In this document: piece by piece, positions 1 to 8,476 of the stretch | Layout of the letters: every line of letters starts with the position of its first letter | Numbering within the stretch: the first letter of the stretch is position 1 | Assembly: GCF_013523055.1 (NCBI RefSeq) | Contig: NZ_JAAMQM010000025.1 | Coordinates: 1-64,000, forward strand | DNA: 64,000 nt | Source of the DNA: Pseudomonas capeferrum | GTDB lineage: Bacteria > Pseudomonadota > Gammaproteobacteria > Pseudomonadales > Pseudomonadaceae | Direction of reading: 5' to 3' | Position numbers and translations under genes: made by a program | Notes under the pieces: model-generated | What the model saw: only the letters and a program-made list of their open reading frames with translations | Told to the model about the DNA's origin: nothing | Database searches by the model: none

Positions 1-23
1 AAAGTGAAGTAGATGCACTTACC

Positions 24-51
24 TTTCAAAATTGTAAGTTTCTCGTCATGC
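24..51 (+). promoter_or_regulatory. Predicted response-regulator box upstream of the first DUF2790 gene
   Basis: The stretch contains CAAAATTGTAAG followed by CGTCATGC. It aligns without gaps to three other sites in this window (6907, 13696, 16330), each upstream of a metal or envelope gene. The core is ATTGTAA and a second conserved block GTCAT lies about 7 bases further on. It ends 60 bases before the ATG at 112. I infer a CzcR-type (OmpR family) operator; the identity of the regulator is not shown by the sequence. Confidence 0.5.
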
Positions 52-111
52 CGGTGATGCCTATGCATTGCTAAGGTTACGCCCGAGAAGTTTTGAAATT
101 GAGAGGGTTTT

Positions 112-435
112 ATGAAAAAGCTAATTATCGCTGCTGCACTTGTTGTTTTCTCGGTGGCTTCGCAGGCCAACACTTTCTCCGAGAGCAAGCAGCTTCAATA
201 CACCAAGGAACACCAGACCGCAGTGGCCAAGTACGCGGAGAAAAATGGCAAGCCAATGCCAGAGATTCAGGATTACAAATATGGCATGAAGATAGACGTT
301 GCGAAATTCGTACGTCAGTCGCAGGACCCCCGTACCTGCCAGGTCTATCCACGGTTGATGACCTTCGAGGACTCCCAGGGCACGCTCAAGACTGTTCGTT
401 ACTCGATGTATTCGCAATGCATCAACAACAAGTAG
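112..435 (+). CDS. DUF2790 family small periplasmic protein
   Basis: This 107-residue protein has an N-terminal signal peptide (basic MKK, hydrophobic stretch, cleavage near SQA-N) and the DUF2790 hallmarks: a DYKYGMKIDVAKFV-like motif in the middle, then a Cys, then TFEDSQG and a C-terminal Cys. The two cysteines probably form a disulfide. DUF2790 proteins are Pseudomonas-specific and often lie beside copper or zinc resistance genes; their biochemical role is unknown. The ATG is preceded by GAGAGGG. A close relative is encoded at 13920, and both share the same upstream operator type. A strong terminator follows. Confidence 0.85.
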   Translation: MKKLIIAAALVVFSVASQANTFSESKQLQYTKEHQTAVAKYAEKNGKPMPEIQDYKYGMKIDVAKFVRQSQDPRTCQVYPRLMTFEDSQGTLKTVRYSMYSQCINNK

Positions 436-470
436 TAAACGATTTGAACAGAACAATTAGAGAATTCATA

Positions 471-500
471 AATGCCAGGCAGTGCCTGGCATTTTTTATT
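471..500 (+). terminator. Rho-independent terminator after the DUF2790 gene
   Basis: AATGCCAGGC and GCCTGGCATT form a 10-bp stem with a very short loop, followed by TTTTATT. It lies 36 bases after the stop codon. Confidence 0.85.
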
Positions 501-637
501 ACGCCCGATACCCCATAGCTTCGAAATGTTAACGCCTGGGCTCGGGCAAACCGTGCAATAGATCTTAGCCAACCAACAGAGACGGCTCCCCAACTGCAGA
601 GGGCAATTGGAAGCCTTGACCCCAGAAGGGACGAGTT

Positions 638-2635
638 ATGAAGAGTTTGCTTGAACGCCCTGATGACCAAGCCGGGCATGAAGGTCATAGCCATGAGCAT
701 GGCGGCATTTTTGGAATGAACACAGAGCTGATTTTCGCGCTGATCTGTGGTGCTCTCCTGGGTGCCGGAGCTCTCGCAGGAAAACTTGGCCTGATTGATC
801 GTCTGCCTCTGATTCTGTACGTGTCGGCCTACGTGTTCGGTGGATGGTTCACCACTAAGGAAGCGGTTACCAACATCCGTCAGAAACGCTTCGAGATCGA
901 CTCGCTGATGCTTCTCGCCGCAGTCGGTGCCGCGAGCATCGGCGCCTGGGCGGAGGGGGCTCTGCTGCTGTTCCTGTTCAGTCTGGGGCATTCCCTTGAA
1001 AGGTACGCGATGGGGCGGGCCAAGAAAGCGATTGAGGCACTGTCCAAGCTCGCACCAGCCACCGCGATCGTACGCAGAGCAAATGGCACGGTGGAGATGC
1101 CCGTGGAGCTGCTGGTTCCCGGTGACGTTGTCATCGTGCGCCCCAATGACCGCCTGCCGGCCGATGGTTTTGTAGTCGTAGGCTCCTCAAGTATCAACCA
1201 GGCGCCAGTAACCGGTGAGAGCGTCCCCGTGGACAAGCAACCTGTTCCTGATGCCGAACTCGCACGCAGCAAGCCAGATGCAGTGGATGCAGCCTCGAAA
1301 GTCTTCGCCGGTACCATCAATGGCGAAACGCTCATCGAGGTTGAGGTAACACGGCGCTCTACGGAGAGTACCTTGGCGCGGGTCATCAAGATGGTCAGTG
1401 AAGCCGAAGTCAGGAAGTCACCGACCCAGCGATTCACGGACCGCTTCCAACGCATATTCGTCCCGTTGGTTTTACTGCTGGTAGTCGGGCTGCTATTTGC
1501 CGGCATTTTCCTTGACGAGCCGTTCCGTGACTCGTTCTACCGGGCGATGGCCGTACTGGTTGCAGCCAGCCCCTGCGCGCTCGCGATCGCTACACCAAGC
1601 GCCATTCTCTCTGGCATCGCCAGGGCAGCCCGAGGTGGCGTGCTGATCAAGGGCGGTGCGCCACTTGAAGAGCTTGGATCATTGAATGCCATGGCATTCG
1701 ACAAGACCGGTACCCTGACCGAAGGGCGCCCACGTATCACCGATGTAATACCCATAGGCGGCACGCAGATCGAGGATCTGCTAAACGTCGCCATCGCTGT
1801 GGAGTCGATGAGCGACCATCCGCTGGCTGCGGCAATTGTGCGTGACGGTGAAGAGATGATTGGCACACGGCGCCGATTCCAAGCCAAGAACATGAGCAAC
1901 ATGATTGGCCGCGGCGTGCGTGCTGAGCTTGATGGGCAGTTCGTCTGGATTGGCAAGGTCGAGATGTTCGGTACCAATGGTATTCCCGCACTCAGCAAGG
2001 CAGCCCTGGAGGCTGCGGAGCGTCTACGTCAGTCAGGCCGTACCACCATGGTGGTACGGCGTGCTGACAAGGATCTGGGCGCTATCGGGCTATTGGACAC
2101 ACCCCGGGAGGGGGCCAAAGAGGCACTCCAGAAGCTTAGAGAGATGGGCATCGAACGCATGGTCATGATTTCTGGAGACCACAACCGCGTTGCAGAGGCT
2201 GTAGCCAAACAAGTTGGCTTAGATGAAGCGTGGGGAGACCTGATGCCGGAAGACAAGGTCAAGGCCATCAAAAACCTGCGCCTTAGCGCCAAGGTGGCCA
2301 TGGTGGGTGACGGCGTCAATGATGCCCCTGCCATGGCCAGTTCGAGCGTTGGTATCGCAATGGGGGCTGCTGGATCTGATGTTGCCCTGGAAACGGCTGA
2401 TATCGCGCTTATGGCTGACGACATCAGGCAACTCCCATTTGCGGTGGGGCTGAGCCGTCACACGCGATCGATCATCCACCAGAATCTGTTCGTCAGCTTG
2501 GGGATTGTGGCCATCCTGGTTCCGTCCAGCATCATGGGCTTGAGCATTGGTGCCGCTGTTGCGATCCATGAGGGCTCCACACTGTTGGTCGTCTTCAACG
2601 CCTTGCGCCTGTTGGCCTACCGCAGAAGCACCTGA
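638..2635 (+). CDS. P1B-4-type heavy-metal translocating P-type ATPase (CzcP/CoaT/CadA-like)
   Basis: A 665-residue inner-membrane ATPase that should export Zn, Cd, Co or a similar divalent metal from the cytoplasm. Visible motifs are the phosphorylation site DKTGTLTEG, the hinge GDGVNDAPA, the membrane metal site SPCALAIATP and, near the C-terminus, AIHEGST in the last helices. SPC together with HEG(S/G)T marks the P1B-4 subgroup rather than the CPC-type ZntA/CopA. There is no N-terminal HMA (CxxC) domain; instead the first 30 residues hold a short His-rich segment (HEGHSHEHGG), a likely metal-binding tail. The gene is often annotated cadA in Pseudomonas. ATG 638 is the only sensible start. 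It is followed by a small minus-strand gene. Confidence 0.9.
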   Translation: MKSLLERPDDQAGHEGHSHEHGGIFGMNTELIFALICGALLGAGALAGKLGLIDRLPLILYVSAYVFGGWFTTKEAVTNIRQKRFEIDSLMLLAAVGAASIGAWAEGALLLFLFSLGHSLERYAMGRAKKAIEALSKLAPATAIVRRANGTVEMPVELLVPGDVVIVRPNDRLPADGFVVVGSSSINQAPVTGESVPVDKQPVPDAELARSKPDAVDAASKVFAGTINGETLIEVEVTRRSTESTLARVIKMVSEAEVRKSPTQRFTDRFQRIFVPLVLLLVVGLLFAGIFLDEPFRDSFYRAMAVLVAASPCALAIATPSAILSGIARAARGGVLIKGGAPLEELGSLNAMAFDKTGTLTEGRPRITDVIPIGGTQIEDLLNVAIAVESMSDHPLAAAIVRDGEEMIGTRRRFQAKNMSNMIGRGVRAELDGQFVWIGKVEMFGTNGIPALSKAALEAAERLRQSGRTTMVVRRADKDLGAIGLLDTPREGAKEALQKLREMGIERMVMISGDHNRVAEAVAKQVGLDEAWGDLMPEDKVKAIKNLRLSAKVAMVGDGVNDAPAMASSSVGIAMGAAGSDVALETADIALMADDIRQLPFAVGLSRHTRSIIHQNLFVSLGIVAILVPSSIMGLSIGAAVAIHEGSTLLVVFNALRLLAYRRST

Positions 2636-2687
2636 TCCCTGAGCTTCAATCATGAAGCTAAGCAGGGAAATGACCCGTACTTTTCTC

Positions 2688-2912
2688 TCACTCGTCGATC
2701 CCGATGCGCTTGAGGCTTTCAAGGGCCTTTCCGCACTCAGGTGAGCCATGCCGTAAGCCGCAGGCCAATGCAGCTTTGAGGCTCATGACACCGGCTACGA
2801 AACCGACTTGATTGCCGACTCCGTGTCCGTCCGCAAATCCCTGATCATACGCAATCTCGACAAGCGCATTGATCGCCGCCAGGGTGTCCTGTTTGTTTTT
2901 ACTCTTTTGCAT
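2688..2912 (-). CDS. Hypothetical 74-residue protein
   Basis: A small soluble protein without signal peptide or obvious domain. It has a Gly-rich centre (FADGHGVGNQVGFVAG) and two cysteines in ACGLRHGSPEC. The ATG is preceded by GGAG at good spacing, which supports a real gene. It ends convergent with the metal ATPase gene. Function unknown. Confidence 0.55.
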   Translation of the reverse strand: MQKSKNKQDTLAAINALVEIAYDQGFADGHGVGNQVGFVAGVMSLKAALACGLRHGSPECGKALESLKRIGIDE

Positions 2913-3039
2913 ATCTACTCCGCGAGCATTCAGCTCATATCGCTCGGTTAGGTGGCGGCGCCTTCAGGTTTGGGGTGAGCGAATCCCGCTCCCATAGCCA
3001 ATCCCTAACGGGGGGCTCAGCCCGCCACCGTAAGGAAAA

Positions 3040-4065
3040 TCAGCTATTGAGAGCAGATGACTCGTTTTGGTCACCCGTGCTGCTCGCCTCACCGCATTGG
3101 CACTGAGTGGGTACATCCGGGTAGTCGCTGTGATTCTCAATGAACAGCGTTCGGCAGGTTTCGCACCCATAGATCCGGGGCAGGGATTTAAGGCCGCTCG
3201 GAAGCACGTCACTCAGAGGCTCGTTATGCCAAGGAGCCCCGTCAAGGATTCTTGAACGCAGGATGTTTCCCAGGCGCCAGGTGTCACTTTGTGCGCGCCA
3301 GGACCACATCGGCGCAGAAAGCGAATACTGGATGAAGGTCTCTTGTGACTGCCTGGATAGCGGGTACTTGGGGCGGGTCCAGCCGGAATCGATGATGCTG
3401 AACCCCATGCCCATTTCTGCGCTCGGGTGGGTCTTTTCACCAAAGAAACGGTCATGCGTCGCTGGAGCCGTCGCATGATGGTCAGTCGGTGGGAATACCC
3501 ACAGATAACACTCATCCCGGTTGACCATGCTGATGAGCTCGCTTGGCCCCCGCATGGGGGAATTTGCAGCCAGGGCGAAGCGATCCTTCCACGACATTTT
3601 GGGAGGCGGCGCAATACCAGCAGCGATGGCCAACGTGGCAGTCTTGGGGACGAAGCGATCGCCTAGCTCGTTCAGATCCAGGTTCTTGCAGAGAGCCTTG
3701 AAGGCCTTTTTGCGAGTCTTCGAGCTGAAGGAGGGGTCAAGGAGCAGGCGAACCTGGTTCACGCCGATTCCCGCAGTTCGTAGCACCTCAATGACTTCTT
3801 CAGCCACACCGACTGCTTGAAGATCGGTCAATCCTAAGCACGTTTTCGCCCGCTCGACCGCCGCGTAGAGGTTGTACTGCCGTGTCTCGTTGTCACGACA
3901 GACCTGAATTGGCAGCTTGTCTTGGATGGCAACTTGCGGTGCAACGGAGCCGATGGCCGCGTGGAACAGCTGGTGGAGGTGCAGATGAGAGTACGGGCGG
4001 CCAGAAGCCGAGAACGAGGCGTGCAGCTGAGCAGCGAGAGGTTGAAGCAGCTTTTTTGCAGACAT
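3040..4065 (-). CDS. Hypothetical protein with C-terminal zinc-ribbon-like cysteines
   Basis: A 341-residue protein that I do not recognise. The N-terminal third is helical and His-rich (SHLHLHQLFHA). The C-terminus has CETC followed about 20 residues later by CQC, a zinc-ribbon-like arrangement, and a low-complexity Ser/Asn tail. No membrane segments or signal peptide. It starts at ATG 4065, close to a short gap before the porin terminator. It is probably an accessory gene between core metal and porin genes. Confidence 0.6.
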   Translation of the reverse strand: MSAKKLLQPLAAQLHASFSASGRPYSHLHLHQLFHAAIGSVAPQVAIQDKLPIQVCRDNETRQYNLYAAVERAKTCLGLTDLQAVGVAEEVIEVLRTAGIGVNQVRLLLDPSFSSKTRKKAFKALCKNLDLNELGDRFVPKTATLAIAAGIAPPPKMSWKDRFALAANSPMRGPSELISMVNRDECYLWVFPPTDHHATAPATHDRFFGEKTHPSAEMGMGFSIIDSGWTRPKYPLSRQSQETFIQYSLSAPMWSWRAQSDTWRLGNILRSRILDGAPWHNEPLSDVLPSGLKSLPRIYGCETCRTLFIENHSDYPDVPTQCQCGEASSTGDQNESSALNS

Positions 4066-4305
4066 GACTATCCCCTAATGAGCGACGTTGGGGTAGCTGC
4101 GCTTGTAGGGCCGTTAGACGCGAAGCTGGACGTCGAATCAGGTTCAATCATGAATAGGAGTCAGGTTTGATTTGCTTGCACGGCCACCATGCAAAGCCCG
4201 ACGCGGCAATCACATCAGATTCGCCGAGCTTTGGCAAGAGCGGTCATCGGTAAGCGAAAGCAGGTAGGAGGAGGGCGCTCCATGCTTGATCACCTCCAGA
4301 AACAG

Positions 4306-4340
4306 GAAAGCCGGAAGCACGTTGAGCGCTTCCGGCTTTC
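4306..4340 (-). terminator. Hairpin terminator downstream of the porin gene
   Basis: GAAAGCCGGAAGC pairs with GCTTCCGGCTTTC across a 9-base loop, 24 bases past the porin stop codon. The T-run after the stem on the minus strand is weak. Confidence 0.6.
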
Positions 4341-4363
4341 TCACGTCAGACTGATGAGAGGGA

Positions 4364-5671
4364 TCAGAAGACGTATTGCAGGCGGGTCACGATGGCATTG
4401 CCGCTGTCGTCGCCCACGGTGTTCTCGTTGTTGTCGGTGCGCACGTTGATGTAGTTGGCACTGACTTTCACCGCCTCGTTGACGTACCAGTTCACACCCA
4501 CCGTGTGGCTCTTGGCCTTGCGCTCGTTCGATTGGTCCGCCGCGGTGACCAGGTTGCCGTCTTCGACCTTGATATCGTCAAAGCGGTAGAAGACTTCCCA
4601 GGCCCCCAGTTCCTTGTTCTCTGGTTTGATAGTGTCGAACTTGGCACCATCGAGCTTGTAGATACGCGGCTCGCCGGTCAGGGTGTAAGCCATCTGGGCG
4701 TAGTAACCGGAGGCCTTCATGTCGTTGTTGGCCTGGTCAGCTTTCAGCTTGCGGCGAAGGTATTCCGCTTGAACCGAGAACGGGCCGGTGGCCCAGGCAC
4801 CTTCGAGACCCCAGACCGAGTCGTCCTTCCACAGGCCATCTTGTGCAGCAGCACCGCCAAACAGCATGCGGTTGCCGTTGGTGCCGGCATCGCCGCCGCC
4901 ATTGGTATCTACACCGCGGACGCCCAGACGCGAACGAATCCGGGTATCGACCGCACTGTTTTTGAGGTCGCGGTAAGCGTACTGAGCACCGACGTGCAGG
5001 ACGTTGCCATCACTGTGCAGCGGTGCGAACACGCCACGTACGTTGTAGCGCTTGGTGCTGTCGCCATCCGAGTTGTTATTGGTTTCGCTGAAAACGCTAC
5101 CGGAAACATAAGCCATGTCAGCGATGGTGCTGGTGGCTTGAACACCCATGCCGGCGTTGTCGTTGATCCAGTCCGCCAGGTCGTACGAGAGGTTCCGCTC
5201 CATGGCGGTGGTCCACTTCGAACTGGTGGCTTTCTCAAGACCGAAGTCGGTGTAGAAACGGCCAAAGCGCAGTTGCACCGGCTTGAAACCCGTGTAGGTC
5301 AGGCTGGCTTCGTCGAAGTAGCCGTCGGAGTCGTTGCCCGTGTTGCGGGAAAGGTCGTAGTTGAGCTGATACTTCCAGTCGCGGTACAGCACGCCACCGA
5401 GCTCAAGGTAGGCGCGACGGAAGTAGCCTGCGTCAGCGGTATCGCCATTCTTGGTGAAGACACCATCGAAACGGCCGTAGTCGGCCTGAACTCGGCCGCC
5501 CAGTTTGAAACTGAATTCCTTGTCAGAAGTCGATACTTCAAGACCGCCCTTGGTCTTCAGAACGATGTCAGCTCCGTCAGTGGTTACTGTTCCGGAGAAT
5601 GCTTGCGAGGAAAATGTGCCTATTATTGCGGCAGCCAACAGCTTTTCCCGCATGTTCGAAGAACGGATCAT
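4364..5671 (-). CDS. OprP/OprO-like phosphate-selective outer-membrane porin
   Basis: A 435-residue outer-membrane beta-barrel protein of the porin O/P family. It begins with a signal peptide (possible internal start MREKLL at residue 7), has alternating beta-strand patterns throughout, and ends in the C-terminal Phe typical of BAM substrates (LQYVF). Family members form trimeric anion-selective (phosphate or polyphosphate) channels. It has its own terminator and a 210-bp upstream region shared head-to-tail with the LysR gene. Whether it is a true phosphate channel or a metal-responsive relative cannot be decided here. Confidence 0.85.
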   Translation of the reverse strand: MIRSSNMREKLLAAAIIGTFSSQAFSGTVTTDGADIVLKTKGGLEVSTSDKEFSFKLGGRVQADYGRFDGVFTKNGDTADAGYFRRAYLELGGVLYRDWKYQLNYDLSRNTGNDSDGYFDEASLTYTGFKPVQLRFGRFYTDFGLEKATSSKWTTAMERNLSYDLADWINDNAGMGVQATSTIADMAYVSGSVFSETNNNSDGDSTKRYNVRGVFAPLHSDGNVLHVGAQYAYRDLKNSAVDTRIRSRLGVRGVDTNGGGDAGTNGNRMLFGGAAAQDGLWKDDSVWGLEGAWATGPFSVQAEYLRRKLKADQANNDMKASGYYAQMAYTLTGEPRIYKLDGAKFDTIKPENKELGAWEVFYRFDDIKVEDGNLVTAADQSNERKAKSHTVGVNWYVNEAVKVSANYINVRTDNNENTVGDDSGNAIVTRLQYVF

Positions 5672-5881
5672 TGCTTGCCTCTCGTATGTTAAGTGCTTAG
5701 CTACCGACGTTATATTTCGCCCTGCGCCGGCCTAAATTTATCTTGCAGATGGGAGCAGGCCACGGTTGTCACCTGCTGTAACAAGATGCCTTTGTTCTAA
5801 GCACTCTGACTAGGTTGCAAGCGAATATGACAGTTGTGTTTCTGTAGTGTTAACGGAGGAGTTTGAAACCTAACAAAACTG

Positions 5882-6850
5882 TTACCGAACAAGCCAGTCC
5901 TTCTTATCAAAGAAGCTCTTCTTGATCAATCTTCGAATTTCCAAAACCTGCGGATTGCGGACAAGCTTCGTTTTGATAACAAGATAGACATCTTTCTCCT
6001 CCAGGTCGTCCAGGAAACCCGGCACGGGTAGGATATTTCTCTCCAGTTTTCGGCTGTAGTCGGGCAGCACTCCAATACACGCACCGCCAACGACAAGGCC
6101 TCGTGATAGGTTGTAGCTCTTGACCCGAGTGGTACCGCCCTGATGCTCAGCCATTATCGATGCCCACTTTCGTGAGCCCGCCAAGATCTCTTCATCCCAA
6201 GGGACAACGAGCATGAAGTTGTGCAAATCCAAGCTCTCCACTGGAAGGGTGACGCTTCTTGAATAGCGGCTGGAAATGAACAGGGCGTGCCCAATCCGGC
6301 CAAGCCGTTCAAACCTATACGTAGGATGGCGATCAAGCGCGCCTTTATCATCTGGGCTCACCAAAGCGATACCCACATCGACTTCACACTCAGAAAGCAT
6401 CTGCGTTGTGCATTCTGAATGGATTTCCAGCTGCATTTCGGCATGATCACGCACGTAGGCGACTAGATCGCGGTTTACGATGTCGTTCAGCACTGGCTCT
6501 GTGATCGCGATGGTAAGCCTGGGGACTTCCTTTTCACCGGACTTGCCAAGGCCGTCTGGGCCGAAGAGCTGGCACAGGTAATGGCTGACCCTCTCGCCTG
6601 TGCGGGTCAGGGCAAGCTTGTTGTGTTTGTAGACAAACACGGGAGCACCAATGTGCTCTTCCAGTTTCTCCAAGCGTTTCCGCAGGCCTACCACTGGCAC
6701 ATTGAGCCCTCGGGCAGCCTGTTTGAAACTGGCACAACGTGCTGTTGCGAAAAACTCTACGGCCAGCTGATCATCAATTGGCAAATCATCCAATATGTCA
6801 GGGCTGTAAGGAACAACGCTGCTTGTATATGTTTCATTTTGTGTAACCAT
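5882..6850 (-). CDS. LysR-family transcriptional regulator
   Basis: A 322-residue regulator. The winged helix-turn-helix spans roughly residues 28-90 (FFATARCASFKQAARGLNV, then RLEKLEEHIGAPVF), followed by the long LysR effector domain. It is transcribed away from the gtrA operon and toward the porin gene, so either could be its target. The effector is unknown. The intergenic region to gtrA also carries a predicted response-regulator box and a ColR-like box. Confidence 0.88.
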   Translation of the reverse strand: MVTQNETYTSSVVPYSPDILDDLPIDDQLAVEFFATARCASFKQAARGLNVPVVGLRKRLEKLEEHIGAPVFVYKHNKLALTRTGERVSHYLCQLFGPDGLGKSGEKEVPRLTIAITEPVLNDIVNRDLVAYVRDHAEMQLEIHSECTTQMLSECEVDVGIALVSPDDKGALDRHPTYRFERLGRIGHALFISSRYSRSVTLPVESLDLHNFMLVVPWDEEILAGSRKWASIMAEHQGGTTRVKSYNLSRGLVVGGACIGVLPDYSRKLERNILPVPGFLDDLEEKDVYLVIKTKLVRNPQVLEIRRLIKKSFFDKKDWLVR

Positions 6851-6906
6851 TAGGTCCCCCTTAATTCGGGGAATCTATCTCAATGCCACCCGGTGTTTCC
6901 TTATCT

Positions 6907-6934
6907 TGTCAACATTGTAATCCACGGGTCATGC
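6907..6934 (+). promoter_or_regulatory. Predicted response-regulator box between lysR-type gene and gtrA
   Basis: TGTCAACATTGTAATCC followed by GGGTCATGC. It is nearly the same as the eptA site at 16330, and in both the similarity extends into a CGTTATC about 10 bases further on, which could be the -10 region of an activated promoter. It lies about 170-200 bases before the gtrA ATG. Confidence 0.55.
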
Positions 6935-7068
6935 ATGCGTTATCGGAAGGCTTTTATTTCGAAAGCGTAATTTTCAGGCAATCCCTCTGATATTGTAGCG
7001 TGCTAGCCTAGTGCGCCGACTTGTTACTTACCATATATAGATTCGGCTAATTACGCATTTACATTTAG

Positions 7069-7084
7069 TTCACTATTTTTTCAC
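7069..7084 (+). promoter_or_regulatory. ColR-like binding site upstream of gtrA
   Basis: TTCACTATTTTTTCAC fits what I recall as the P. putida ColR consensus, (T/C)(T/C)NA(C/G)NN(T/C)TTTTTCAC, at every defined position. ColRS is a zinc/iron-sensing system that controls envelope-modifying genes. The site ends 23 bases before the ATG of gtrA, so it probably lies in or next to the promoter. Confidence 0.5.
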
Positions 7085-7107
7085 CTTTGCCTCCATAGGC
7101 TTTGGGC

Positions 7108-7527
7108 ATGGAAAATCAAACCCCACCTCTTACTACCTTACTGATTCGTTATCTGGGGATCGGCTTCATAGCAACGGGAGTCCATTATGCGGTGTTCCTA
7201 TTGCTGGTTACGACAGAATTCGTTACTCCGTTACTGGCCAGTATCTGTGGCGGCATGGTTGGCGCAATCGCGAGCTTCATTGGAAATAGGGCGCTCTGTT
7301 TTGTGGCAGATGGCTCTCGTAAGTTTCAGCCTGTCAGGTTTGCACTGGTCGCGTTAACCACAAACTTCGGCAATGGCGTGGGTATGTGGTTCCTCATCAA
7401 GTCGAATCTGTCACCGCTCATCTCCCAAGTCGTAGTGACCTTAAGCCTCACTGCACTTGGATTCATTGCACATCGTTTTTGGACATTCAATCATGCAGAC
7501 ATTACATCGCTTTCCCGAGCGCCCTGA
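7108..7527 (+). CDS. GtrA family membrane protein (putative polyprenyl-sugar flippase)
   Basis: About 139 residues with four hydrophobic segments, typical of GtrA proteins, which flip undecaprenyl-linked sugars across the inner membrane. I chose ATG 7108 over an upstream TTG at 7102. Its end overlaps the next gene, so gtrA, the glycosyltransferase and the ArnT-like gene form a three-gene operon. The operon should modify LPS/lipid A or another surface glycan. Confidence 0.85.
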   Translation: MENQTPPLTTLLIRYLGIGFIATGVHYAVFLLLVTTEFVTPLLASICGGMVGAIASFIGNRALCFVADGSRKFQPVRFALVALTTNFGNGVGMWFLIKSNLSPLISQVVVTLSLTALGFIAHRFWTFNHADITSLSRAP

Positions 7528-8476
7528 TCCCTTGTTAACCATCGTGGTCCCTTGCTTCCAGGAAGAGGAAACCATCCCCGAGTTCCACCAGCGAATCACC
7601 CGCGTGGTGAAGCGCTTACCCGTCTCCTGCGAAATCCTCTATGTCGACGACGGCAGTAATGACCGGACGGCCGACATTCTTCGCCACTATCAGGATGGGT
7701 CATCTGTACGTTGCCTGTCCCTGAGTCGCAACTTCGGCAAAGAGGCTGCACTGAGCGCCGGGATAGACCATGCCCGTGGCAGTGCGCTGATCTTCATTGA
7801 TGTCGACCTGCAGGATCCACCAGAGCTCATCGCGGCCATGGTGGACTACTGGCAACGCGGCTACGACGTGGTGAACATGCAGCGCAACCTGAGAATCGGT
7901 GATTCGTGGTTCAAGCGCATGAGTGCCCGGGCTTACTACTGGGTCATGCAGCGCCTGGTGGAGAAGGTGGACATGCCGGCTGATGTCAGCGATTTCCGAT
8001 TGATTGGGCCTGCGCCGCTGGCAGCCCTGCGGGCCCTGGATGAACGCTCCAGGATTCTCAAAGGCATGATCGGCTGGGTAGGCTTTCGTACCATCGAACT
8101 GCCCTACAATCGCACTGTTCGCCATGCCGGGAGCACCAAATGGAATGCAGCTGGCCTGTTCAATCTGGCCATCGAGAGCATCGTCAGCTTCTCTCGCAAA
8201 CCACTGCGCATTTTCAGCCTCATCAGTTTCGGTCTTTTCGTCTCCAGCATCTGCTACATGCTTGCGTCGCTTGTGGCAGGCAGTTTCGACATCCATCACC
8301 TGATCGTCGGAATGGCTTCATTCATGTGCGTCGGTGTCGCCATGGTGGGGGAGTACCTGGGCGTGACACTCGCGGAAGTGAAGCGCCGGCCTCTCTATTT
8401 CCTGAAGCACAGCAACAAGGCAGATCCCGTGTCACTCCACCCTTCGATGGCTTCGATCGAGGGTAAGAAATGCTGA
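7493..8476 (+). CDS. GT2 polyprenyl-phosphate glycosyltransferase (GtrB/ArnC-like)
   Basis: A 327-residue membrane-anchored glycosyltransferase. The GT-A fold begins at LLTIVVPCFQEEETIPEF, with DDGS near residue 45 and the metal-binding DVDLQDPPE near residue 105; two membrane segments near the C-terminus anchor it. It should transfer a sugar to undecaprenyl phosphate. I chose ATG 7493 (overlapping gtrA by 35 bases) because the longer frame adds only gtrA-encoded bases. The following gene overlaps by 7 bases, so the three are translationally coupled. Confidence 0.88.
   Translation: MQTLHRFPERPDPLLTIVVPCFQEEETIPEFHQRITRVVKRLPVSCEILYVDDGSNDRTADILRHYQDGSSVRCLSLSRNFGKEAALSAGIDHARGSALIFIDVDLQDPPELIAAMVDYWQRGYDVVNMQRNLRIGDSWFKRMSARAYYWVMQRLVEKVDMPADVSDFRLIGPAPLAALRALDERSRILKGMIGWVGFRTIELPYNRTVRHAGSTKWNAAGLFNLAIESIVSFSRKPLRIFSLISFGLFVSSICYMLASLVAGSFDIHHLIVGMASFMCVGVAMVGEYLGVTLAEVKRRPLYFLKHSNKADPVSLHPSMASIEGKKC

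Noticed and set aside
4376..5692. Long plus-strand open frame (438 codons)
   Set aside because: It is antisense to the OprP/OprO-like porin gene and has no family features; the high GC at third positions of the minus gene creates it.
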